From the NCBI RefSeq assembly GCF_022811685.1, contig NZ_CP094532.1, forward strand, positions 1,947,501 through 2,011,500: a stretch of 64,000 nucleotides of DNA, in the 5' to 3' direction. Origin of the DNA: Chryseobacterium suipulveris (GTDB lineage Bacteria; Bacteroidota; Bacteroidia; Flavobacteriales; Weeksellaceae). Under the pieces are notes generated by a model that ran no database searches, was not told the origin of the DNA, and worked only from the letters and a program-made list of their open reading frames with translations. The position numbers and the translations under genes are program-made. Positions within the stretch are counted from its first letter, which is position 1. Each line of letters opens with the position of its first letter. Of the stretch, positions 53,082 to 59,646 are shown in pieces.

Positions 53082-53158
53082 TATTTTTATTATTTGCAGC
53101 GTGAATTCGAAAATAAGAAAAACAAGCAACATTTTTAAGTTTTAGTTCAAGAATCGTG

Positions 53159-53172
53159 TAAATGATAATTTA
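53159..53172 (+). repeat. hsdS inversion site 1
   Basis: TAAATGATAATTTA, plus orientation. The last 12 bases are in-frame codons Asn-Asp-Asn-Leu opening silent cassette C1. Identical in all four sites. Confidence 0.85.
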
Positions 53173-53904
53173 GAAGCTCTGGCGAAAACCATTTACGATT
53201 ATTGGTTTGTTCAGTTCGATTTTCCTGATGAAAATGGAAAACCATACAAATCGTCTGAAGGAAAAATGGTTTATAATAAGGTTTTGAAAAGAGAGATTCC
53301 TGAAGGATGGGAGGTTAAGACAATTGGAGATTATTGCAAATCTACTGGTGGATTTGCCTTTAAATCCAGCTGGTGGACAGATCAAGGTTATCCTGTCATT
53401 AAAATTAAAGATATTCAAGAAAATTACAAAATCAATCTGGAGGATTTAGCGTATGTTAATTTAACAGATAAGCGTATTGATGATAAATTTAAAGCTAAAC
53501 CTGGTGACATCCTTATTGCAATGACTGGAGCAACCGTAGGAAAGTATGCTATGGTTCCTTTCACCGAAATGCCATTGTATGTTAATCAGCGAGTTGGTTA
53601 TTTTAATTTGGGTGATAAGCCAGAAGAAAACCTACCGTTTTTAATTAATTCCTTAAATCAAAGATACTTTAGAGAAGCGGTTTTTATGTTAGCAAAGGGA
53701 GCAGCACAGCCAAATATCAGTAATGAACAAATCAATAATATTCAATTAATACTTCCAAAAGCGGATATTATTAAATCATATAATAAAATATTTGAGTCTT
53801 ACTACTTAAAAAATCTGCTCAATCAGCAACAAAACCAACAACTTACGCAACTTCGAGACTGGCTTCTCCCAATGCTGATGAATGGTCAAGTTTCAGTGAA
53901 GTAA
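53161..53904 (+). CDS. Silent hsdS 3' cassette C1
   Basis: This 247-residue open segment has no start codon or promoter at its 5' end. It opens with NDNLEALAKTIYDYWFVQFD, the central conserved region of HsdS, then IPEGWEVKTIG and a DNA-recognition domain (about 55-215), and ends with the HsdS C-terminal helix QLTQLRDWLLPMLMNGQ. An internal ATG at 53266 would give only 212 aa. It is oriented against the hsdS half A at 54373, and inversion through sites 1 and 2 would fuse A to C1 as a 394-aa HsdS. Confidence 0.85.
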   Translation, partial: NDNLEALAKTIYDYWFVQFDFPDENGKPYKSSEGKMVYNKVLKREIPEGWEVKTIGDYCKSTGGFAFKSSWWTDQGYPVIKIKDIQENYKINLEDLAYVNLTDKRIDDKFKAKPGDILIAMTGATVGKYAMVPFTEMPLYVNQRVGYFNLGDKPEENLPFLINSLNQRYFREAVFMLAKGAAQPNISNEQINNIQLILPKADIIKSYNKIFESYYLKNLLNQQQNQQLTQLRDWLLPMLMNGQVSVK

Positions 53905-54373
53905 AAGTTTTTCTTTGTGGTAAATTATCATTTAGCTGGTTGTTTGCAGAAATTTTCTTGTCAATTTTCTCTAAAATATCTGAAATGAGTTTTTGTATCT
54001 TAATTTCTGGCAGTTGTAATTCGAGATCGTAATAACTGTTGAAAGTCATACTTGGAACGCCAGTTCCTGTATTTAGATTTTCCAAGTTAAGACCTTTTAA
54101 ATAGTAATACAAAAAATAGGGAGCAACTAATTCTTCGTTGATTTCAGTATAATAAAGAGTATCAACGGTCCAAAAAGGTTTGTTTGTATATTGTATGTTA
54201 TGCAATGACCCCTTTCTTGGAAGTAGAATACTTGGCTTATCATAAACATATTCATCAACATACCGCATTAATCCACCGCTACCATAAACAGGAATTTTTC
54301 CGTCAGCTAATGATTTGTGGTCTTTGCCGTTTTTTATTTTTAGCAATTGGCTAAGTTTATATTTTTTCATCAT
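53843..54373 (-). CDS. hsdS: hsdS half A (single recognition domain)
   Basis: The 176-aa product begins MMKKYKLSQLLKIKNGKDHK and contains one target-recognition domain (about 10-125) and a coiled coil up to ANNQLNDNL (residue 151). After that codon it leaves HsdS sequence and reads 25 residues antisense to the end of cassette C1. Its ATG overlaps the recombinase stop (TAATG), so it is translationally coupled to that gene. As it stands it is a half-size specificity subunit. Half-size HsdS proteins can dimerise in some type I systems. Confidence 0.85.
   Translation of the reverse strand: MMKKYKLSQLLKIKNGKDHKSLADGKIPVYGSGGLMRYVDEYVYDKPSILLPRKGSLHNIQYTNKPFWTVDTLYYTEINEELVAPYFLYYYLKGLNLENLNTGTGVPSMTFNSYYDLELQLPEIKIQKLISDILEKIDKKISANNQLNDNLPQRKTFTSLKLDHSSALGEASLEVA
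53921..53934 (-). repeat. hsdS inversion site 2
   Basis: TAAATGATAATTTA read on the minus strand. It lies at the Asn-Asp-Asn-Leu codons ending the HsdS part of half A, and is inverted relative to sites 1 and 3. Confidence 0.85.
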
Positions 54374-55365
54374 TAGCCAATAAATTTACGATGAGCAATT
54401 TTTACATTTCCCTGATTTACCATTGCGTAATGCAATGTGGTGTCAATCTTCATATGCCCAAGCAACTTTTGCACTTGTTCAATGGGCATTCCTTTATCAA
54501 TAGCTAATGTCGCAAGTGTTCTTCTGAATTTGTGGGGATGAACTTTCTCAATATTACATTTAATTCCGAGCTTTTTAAGCCGGGTTTCAATAGCACCAAT
54601 TGTAAGTCTGGTGTGTGGTTTTGCAAGTGATACAAAAAGTGCATTATTACTGTCAGCACGACTTTCAAGATATTTTTTGAGATGGATTTTGGTGCGAGCG
54701 TCAAAATAAACAATTCTTTGGCAATTTCCTTTTCCTAAAACAATACATTCTCGCTCATGGAAATCAATGTCGGTAATATTCAGTCTTACCAGTTCGCCAA
54801 CACGCATTCCTGTTGAACTGAGTAATTCTATCAATGCCAAATCCCTTATTTCTGTACAATTATCGCGGAGCGTTTCTATTTGCTCGTCAGACAAAATTTC
54901 CTTTACCTGTCTTCCGCTTTTTACTTTGTGAATCCTTCGTACAGGGCTTTTTACGATGTAATTTTCATCCTCAAGCCATGAGAAAAAAGAAGAAAATATC
55001 CTTCGTATATTATCAATGGTAACTTTGCTTGAATTTTTAAGTTCCTGATAATTTGCAAGATAGAATCTCAAATCATTGGTTGAAATCTCAACCACATTTT
55101 TCTTGATTTCATTGAATAGATGCCCAATAGTCGAAGTATAATATTTTAATGATTTTTCAGAACATCCTTCAACTTTTTTTGAAGAAATAAAAAGTGATAG
55201 AAGTTTTGGATTGTCGAGGATTTTGTTATCGTATTCAGGATGATAATTACTGATTGTTTTATTTTGAAGTATCGAGCAAAGTACCTGATTAAGAATTTCC
55301 ATTTGTTGTTCGTTGATAATCATTTGCATCGCATTCTTAATCTCGTTGATAAAATTGTTGTTCAT
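54373..55365 (-). CDS. Tyrosine recombinase of the hsdS inversion system
   Basis: The 330-aa recombinase lies between the two hsdS modules. It has a SAM-like core-binding domain (about 45-145) and a catalytic domain with Arg in SSTGMRVGEL (about 188), Lys in LGKGNCQRIV (about 213), HPHKFRRTLAT (about 278), LGHMKID and nucleophile Tyr in TLHYAMV (about 313). It is shorter than the element integrase at 41744 and XerC/D-like, as expected of Tsr-type enzymes that invert hsdS in Bacteroides. The gene itself would be flipped in a site 2-site 3 inversion. Confidence 0.88.
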   Translation of the reverse strand: MNNNFINEIKNAMQMIINEQQMEILNQVLCSILQNKTISNYHPEYDNKILDNPKLLSLFISSKKVEGCSEKSLKYYTSTIGHLFNEIKKNVVEISTNDLRFYLANYQELKNSSKVTIDNIRRIFSSFFSWLEDENYIVKSPVRRIHKVKSGRQVKEILSDEQIETLRDNCTEIRDLALIELLSSTGMRVGELVRLNITDIDFHERECIVLGKGNCQRIVYFDARTKIHLKKYLESRADSNNALFVSLAKPHTRLTIGAIETRLKKLGIKCNIEKVHPHKFRRTLATLAIDKGMPIEQVQKLLGHMKIDTTLHYAMVNQGNVKIAHRKFIG

Positions 55366-55448
55366 AAAGTTGGGTTAAAATCCCGCAAATTGCATGAACG
55401 CTTATAATATTTTGTCTGTTTTTGGATATAGTTATCAACAAAGATAGA

Positions 55449-55462
55449 TAAATGATAATTTA
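55449..55462 (+). repeat. hsdS inversion site 3
   Basis: TAAATGATAATTTA, plus orientation, at the start of cassette C2. It is preceded by AAAGATAGA, partly shared with site 4 on the opposite strand. Confidence 0.85.
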
Positions 55463-56122
55463 GAAGCCTTGGCAAAGACTATTTATGATTATTGGTTCGT
55501 CCAGTTCGATTTTCCCGATGAAAACGGAAAGCCTTACAAGTCTTCGGGTGGAAAAATGGTTTATAATAATGTTTTGAAAAGAGAAATTCCCGAAGGTTGG
55601 GAAGTTAACACAGTTGGTGAATTTTCAAATGTAAAAAAAGGAACCCTGATTACGGAAAAAAACGCAAAAACAAATGGTAGTGTAAAAGTCGTTTCAGCAG
55701 GGATTGGTTTTTCTTATTTCCACGATAAAAGTAATTTTCCGGCAAATACAATTACTGTCAGTGCTTCAGGAGCAAATGCGGGTTTTGTAAATTTTTGGAG
55801 AGAGCCAATTTTCGCATGCGATTGCACAACTATCAGAGGGGAGAATGATTATGCAACCTTTTATATTTTACAATTTTTAAAATCAGTGCAGGAGTTTATT
55901 TATTCGCAAGCGCATGGCTCAGCACAACCACATGTTTATCCAAAAGATATTGAGAATTTGGAAATTGTTTTGCCGACAAAAAAAATATTGGAGCAATTTG
56001 GAAAAGCCATTATTCAAATGAATGACAAAATAACAAATGACCAGCAACAAAACCAGCAACTTACGCAGCTTCGAGACTGGCTCCTTCCAATGCTGATGAA
56101 CGGACAGGTAACAGTGAAGTAA
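55451..56122 (+). CDS. Silent hsdS 3' cassette C2
   Basis: This 223-residue segment opens with the same NDNLEALAKTIYDYWFVQFD as C1 and keeps about 54 nearly identical residues, then carries a different recognition domain (TVGEFSNVKKGTLITEKNAK, about 57-190). It ends with QLTQLRDWLLPMLMNGQ. The shared parts differ mostly at synonymous positions. It lacks its own start and promoter; fusion to half B by inversion through sites 3 and 4 would give a 406-aa HsdS. Confidence 0.85.
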   Translation, partial: NDNLEALAKTIYDYWFVQFDFPDENGKPYKSSGGKMVYNNVLKREIPEGWEVNTVGEFSNVKKGTLITEKNAKTNGSVKVVSAGIGFSYFHDKSNFPANTITVSASGANAGFVNFWREPIFACDCTTIRGENDYATFYILQFLKSVQEFIYSQAHGSAQPHVYPKDIENLEIVLPTKKILEQFGKAIIQMNDKITNDQQQNQQLTQLRDWLLPMLMNGQVTVK

Positions 56123-56711
56123 AAGCAGAATTTGTCTTTTTCATTTGCGATAAATTATCATTTATCTTATTATTTACTTCAATTTTTTTCTCTAAAACTG
56201 ATAAAATAGAGCTGATTTTCTTTTGAGTAGAGAGGGCTGGCAAATGAAGTGGAAAAGCTTTAATAATATCAATTGGCAAAGTGCATCTTTGTCCACTACC
56301 ACCTGCATTGTTCTCAAAATATTCTTTTGCTTGCTTCGTTTTAAACCAATAATGAAGAAATCTACCGTCCAGTACATCTTCAAAAGGTGTAATTAATGAA
56401 AGATGATAGCCTAAAACAACATCGTCAAAATCTTGTGAAATAAAAGTTGAAATACCAATATCATCTCTTTTTTCACTATCCTTTGTTATTGCAACTTGTC
56501 CTTTCCTTAAAATAAACTTTTCAAATTCGTTTTCGTTGCACGAAGCAATCATAAAGTTTTCAGCTTTGTCCGCATCAATGAACGAATTTTTGTAAACATC
56601 GGTATAATTGCAGAGACGAACGGAAATTTCGTCTGCTTTCGTTTTCTTATCAACATTGCTTAATTTGACATCTGCAACTTCACCGAGTTTAACCGCTCTC
56701 CATCTATTCAT
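56061..56711 (-). CDS. hsdS: hsdS half B (single recognition domain)
   Basis: The 216-aa product begins MNRWRAVKLGEVADVKLSNV, a normal HsdS N-terminus, and has one recognition domain (about 15-150) and a coiled coil ending KINDNL (residue 187). The last 29 residues read antisense to the end of cassette C2. The antisense overlap is 62 bp, exactly as for half A and C1. It is the first hsdS part downstream of hsdR-hsdM and the likeliest to be expressed with them. Confidence 0.85.
   Translation of the reverse strand: MNRWRAVKLGEVADVKLSNVDKKTKADEISVRLCNYTDVYKNSFIDADKAENFMIASCNENEFEKFILRKGQVAITKDSEKRDDIGISTFISQDFDDVVLGYHLSLITPFEDVLDGRFLHYWFKTKQAKEYFENNAGGSGQRCTLPIDIIKAFPLHLPALSTQKKISSILSVLEKKIEVNNKINDNLSQMKKTNSAFTSLLPVRSSALEGASLEAA
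56151..56164 (-). repeat. hsdS inversion site 4
   Basis: TAAATGATAATTTA on the minus strand at the Asn-Asp-Asn-Leu codons of half B. It completes the alternating set of sites 1 to 4. Confidence 0.85.
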
Positions 56712-56779
56712 AATTACACTAATATTGTTTTTAATGCTGATAACTTGAATGTTATATAATTAATTAAATGTTAAAGTTA

Positions 56780-56809
56780 TTGTTTTTGCACAAAGTTTGC
56801 ATATATTTG
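56780..56809 (+). promoter_or_regulatory. Strong plus-strand promoter inside the type I locus
   Basis: TTG (56780-56782), a 19-bp spacer and TATATTTG (56802-56809) match the flavobacterial -33/-7 consensus in sequence and spacing. It points away from hsdS half B and into a short region with no gene on that strand. Confidence 0.6.
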
Positions 56810-56814
56810 CAGTG

Positions 56815-56881
56815 TTCTTTACCCTTGGTCTGGAACCTACAAAGGTCTTAAACGTTGAACCAGTTAATCAACGTTTTTTTT
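56815..56881 (+). ncRNA. Candidate small RNA, about 65 nt
   Basis: Downstream of the promoter at 56780-56809 there is room for about 65 nt before a terminator: AACGTTGA (56851-56858) pairs with TCAACGTT (56868-56875), followed by T7-8. A first hairpin (CCTTGGT with ACAAAGG, 56823-56845) precedes it. Both hairpins have 9-base loops, and these contain complementary CTGG and CCAG. No plausible peptide is encoded. The T run overlaps the stop codon of the convergent small gene. The start point is inferred. Confidence 0.5.
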
Positions 56882-57317
56882 ATTTTCGATAATCAGGACT
56901 TGCCAAAATCTTTTCAAGATTCTCGTCATTGTTTACTTCATAAGCCGTTACAAATCTCGCTTTCAAAGGATTAAAAATAATAATTACCACAATGTAATTA
57001 TTCTTTACCAATGCTACTCTTCTGCTGCTTTCATAACTTCCCGTTTTGCTGTTCCAGCCTTCCTTTAGTATGGCGTCGGGATCTTGCAAGGTGTCTTTTA
57101 TCCAAAAAATTTTTTCCAAACGGTTTAGCGACAGAATAGATTTGTCTTTCTTCCTCCTATTGTCACTTTCGAAAAAGCAATGATCAAACATTTGGTCAAA
57201 AAACTGAACCAAAATCCCATCAAATGTCATAATCTTTTTTTGACAGTATTCTGTCTTCCAAATCTCGCGCAGTTCTTCTTCAGAGAAATTCTGAGGTTTA
57301 ATTTTTTTGTATTTCAT
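56880..57317 (-). CDS. Small protein resembling barnase/ColicinE5/RelE-type nucleases
   Basis: The start is ATG at 57317, which overlaps the DUF3800 stop as TGATG, so the two are coupled. The 145-aa protein has ILVQFFDQMFDHCFFES (about 33-49), RLEKIFWIKDTLQDPDAILK (about 65-84), SRRVALVKNNYIVVIIIFNP (about 95-114) and a closing KARFVTAYEV. This strand pattern resembles the phage barnase-EndoU-ColicinE5/D-RelE-like nuclease group. I give that as a family resemblance only. It may be a nuclease effector or toxin tied to the type I system. Confidence 0.5.
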   Translation of the reverse strand: MKYKKIKPQNFSEEELREIWKTEYCQKKIMTFDGILVQFFDQMFDHCFFESDNRRKKDKSILSLNRLEKIFWIKDTLQDPDAILKEGWNSKTGSYESSRRVALVKNNYIVVIIIFNPLKARFVTAYEVNNDENLEKILASPDYRK

Positions 57318-58009
57318 CACCAACCGCCCTGCAAATTAATCTTAAACACATTAAATTTCTCTTCATTTTTTGGTGTATGCTGTATTGTATATCTTAAATG
57401 AGATTCTACATACTGAATCAGGGCATTTTTCGCCTCGCTTTGTGTTTTTTGGTTCACTTTCGCTGTCGCAATCCCAGTCAATAAATCAGCGAGCTGAATA
57501 CCCAAGCTTTGATTGGAAGGCAATCCCTGAACCAATCTCACATCGGAAAAGAAATTGGCTTTGTCCAGAAATCTTTCAAGTTCTTTTAGTCTGCCTTTAT
57601 TACGATTCTTTTTTAGGTCTAAATAGACATCATATAAGTTGAAATCATAAATCCATGTCTTAATCATCTGATAATAAAACTTGTAAAAACTCAATTCAGC
57701 ATCGCTATTATGAAACTTTATTAAATCCACTTTATCAGATTGTACAAGGATTACACGAAATCGGAGATATTTTGAATCAAAAAAATAATCGATAATTTCT
57801 TTGTAAAGCGGTAAATATTTTGGTGTCACCTTATTCCATTTCAGTTCTCCCTTTACACCGTATTTTCTTTTTATAGAGTTTACGTCTTCTTTAAACTTTG
57901 TCCTCATTTCCGATGGAAGCCAAACACCACCAATACCGATAAATGAATGTTCATCTTTTTTATTTAGTGCCTCAAGACAACTTTCGTCACAATAAATTTC
58001 GAAATTCAT
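57317..58009 (-). CDS. DUF3800 protein in the hsd operon
   Basis: The 230-aa protein has the DUF3800 hallmarks: an N-terminal EIYCDESC (about 4-11), GIGGVWLP (about 25), an acidic central strand and a C-terminal SLGIQLADLLTGIA (about 170-183). DUF3800 proteins have a predicted RNase H-like fold and unknown activity, and are often seen in defence neighbourhoods. It begins 2 bp after the hsdM stop and overlaps the next gene, so it is part of the type I operon. Confidence 0.82.
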   Translation of the reverse strand: MNFEIYCDESCLEALNKKDEHSFIGIGGVWLPSEMRTKFKEDVNSIKRKYGVKGELKWNKVTPKYLPLYKEIIDYFFDSKYLRFRVILVQSDKVDLIKFHNSDAELSFYKFYYQMIKTWIYDFNLYDVYLDLKKNRNKGRLKELERFLDKANFFSDVRLVQGLPSNQSLGIQLADLLTGIATAKVNQKTQSEAKNALIQYVESHLRYTIQHTPKNEEKFNVFKINLQGGW

Positions 58010-58011
58010 AT

Positions 58012-59646
58012 CTACTTATTGAATTTGATGTTCTGTAAATTTTTTTTAATCTCCAAATCCAACGCATTACCTTCCGCAAAGAGTTCGTTCAGTTTGGTTT
58101 CAAAACCATTCAGTTTTTCTGCGAATTCTTCGGCGGTAATTTCGATATACTCAATCTTTACTTCAAAATATTGTCCTGCGGAAAAACTGTAGTTTTTAGC
58201 TTTTATTTCTTCTACAGAAACCACAACGCTTAAATCTTCTACCGCTTCTTTTGCATGGAAAGTTTCTACAATTTTTCTTTCTTCTTCACGGGTAAGAACG
58301 GTACGCTGGTTTTTTCCGTCTTTAACAGTTTCGCCCAACTTACTGGCATCCATCAAAACAACTTGGTCTTTACCAGCTTCCTTGTCAATAAAAAGAACAG
58401 ATACATTGGTTCCTGTACTTGCGAAAATATTACTCGGCATACTTACGACACCGCGCAACCAACCTTTATCAATCAATCTCTCGCGGATTTTCTTTTCTAT
58501 GCCACTTTGCGCAGTAATAAATCCTGTAGGAACTACAATCGCCGCTTTTCCCTGATCATTCAGGCTGTACATAATGTGCTGAATAAAGAGAAGATAAATC
58601 GCCATAGATTCTTTCTTAGTCTTTGGCACATTGGGAATTCCCGCAAAAAAACGCTCTTTGAAACGGTCGGTATCCAAATCTTCCCTGAAATCTGAAAAAT
58701 CTAATTTAAACGGAGGATTTGAAACAATATAATCGAACTTATGTTTTTCCAGATAATAAGGTTCTGCTATAGTGTTGGTCTTGATTACATTGGGAATACT
58801 ATGCGTAAGGTTGTTCAAAATGAGGTTTAGACGCAACATCGTGCTCGATTTTTGCGAAATATCTTCAGAGTAAATTGTACAACGATCTTCGCCAATGTTG
58901 TGCGCCAAAGACATTAATAGCGAACCTGAGCCAACACTCGGATCGTAACACTTTACTTTTTTCACATCGCCTTCCACCAAAATATCTGCAATAATTCTGG
59001 AAACAGCATTTGGCGTATAATATTCGGCATATTTTCCACCAGAATCCGAGTTGTAATCTTTGATTAGGTATTCGAAAATATCTTTGAAGAAATCATACTT
59101 TTCCGTGAAATAATTTTCAAAACTTTCTTCAAAACTAAATTCAAATAATTTATTGATTAATGCTTTGCAGAATCCATCTCGTTGTGAAGAATCGGTAATG
59201 TAATTACTCAGCTCATCAAAAAGTTTGTCTTTCGCTCCTGAAAATGACTTAATGGAGAATACATCTGCATTCTCTATACTGATGTCTCGCAAAGTATCAT
59301 CAAAGGTTTTTGCAAAATCTTCGCTGTTTTGACTGTTGTACAGATGCGAAATGAGTTGATGAGGCTTCAATCGTGGCACATTTTCATCCAGCAAATCCAT
59401 TAATAAGTCGTAATGTTTCGCTTGGATTGCCTTTAGGTTTTCATAAAATGAATTGTTATCGCCGAGTTCAGGTTTTAGTTTCTTTACCTCAAAGCGGAAT
59501 TTGTCATTCAAGAATTTATATAAAAAAACTTGTGTAATAATTTTGAATTCGTTTCCATCGTTACCCAAACCATAGTTTGCACAAACACTTTTCAGGCTGT
59601 CGATTAGCTGTTTGGTTTTGGTAGTATATGTAATATCCTGTGTCAT
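58012..59646 (-). CDS. hsdM: Type I restriction-modification methyltransferase subunit HsdM
   Basis: The 544-aa protein has the N-terminal HsdM domain (about 5-150) and an N6-adenine methyltransferase core: motif X-like GGKYAEYYTP (about 202), SAM motif YDPSVGSGSLL (about 235) and the catalytic VSNPPFKLDF (about 310), followed by VVPTGFITAQSGIEKKIRER. It modifies adenines in the site chosen by HsdS. Its ATG abuts the hsdR stop with no gap. Confidence 0.93.
   Translation of the reverse strand: MTQDITYTTKTKQLIDSLKSVCANYGLGNDGNEFKIITQVFLYKFLNDKFRFEVKKLKPELGDNNSFYENLKAIQAKHYDLLMDLLDENVPRLKPHQLISHLYNSQNSEDFAKTFDDTLRDISIENADVFSIKSFSGAKDKLFDELSNYITDSSQRDGFCKALINKLFEFSFEESFENYFTEKYDFFKDIFEYLIKDYNSDSGGKYAEYYTPNAVSRIIADILVEGDVKKVKCYDPSVGSGSLLMSLAHNIGEDRCTIYSEDISQKSSTMLRLNLILNNLTHSIPNVIKTNTIAEPYYLEKHKFDYIVSNPPFKLDFSDFREDLDTDRFKERFFAGIPNVPKTKKESMAIYLLFIQHIMYSLNDQGKAAIVVPTGFITAQSGIEKKIRERLIDKGWLRGVVSMPSNIFASTGTNVSVLFIDKEAGKDQVVLMDASKLGETVKDGKNQRTVLTREEERKIVETFHAKEAVEDLSVVVSVEEIKAKNYSFSAGQYFEVKIEYIEITAEEFAEKLNGFETKLNELFAEGNALDLEIKKNLQNIKFNK

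Noticed and set aside
53266..53904. Independent hsdS gene on the plus strand starting at an internal ATG
   Set aside because: HsdS homology begins 105 bp earlier, exactly at the inversion site, and no promoter or start supports it; it is a silent cassette.
55439..55446. Recombinase promoter overlapping inversion site 3
   Set aside because: A minus-strand TATCTTTG box is present but the nearest TTTG is 26 bp away, longer than the usual 17-23 bp spacing, so I do not call it.
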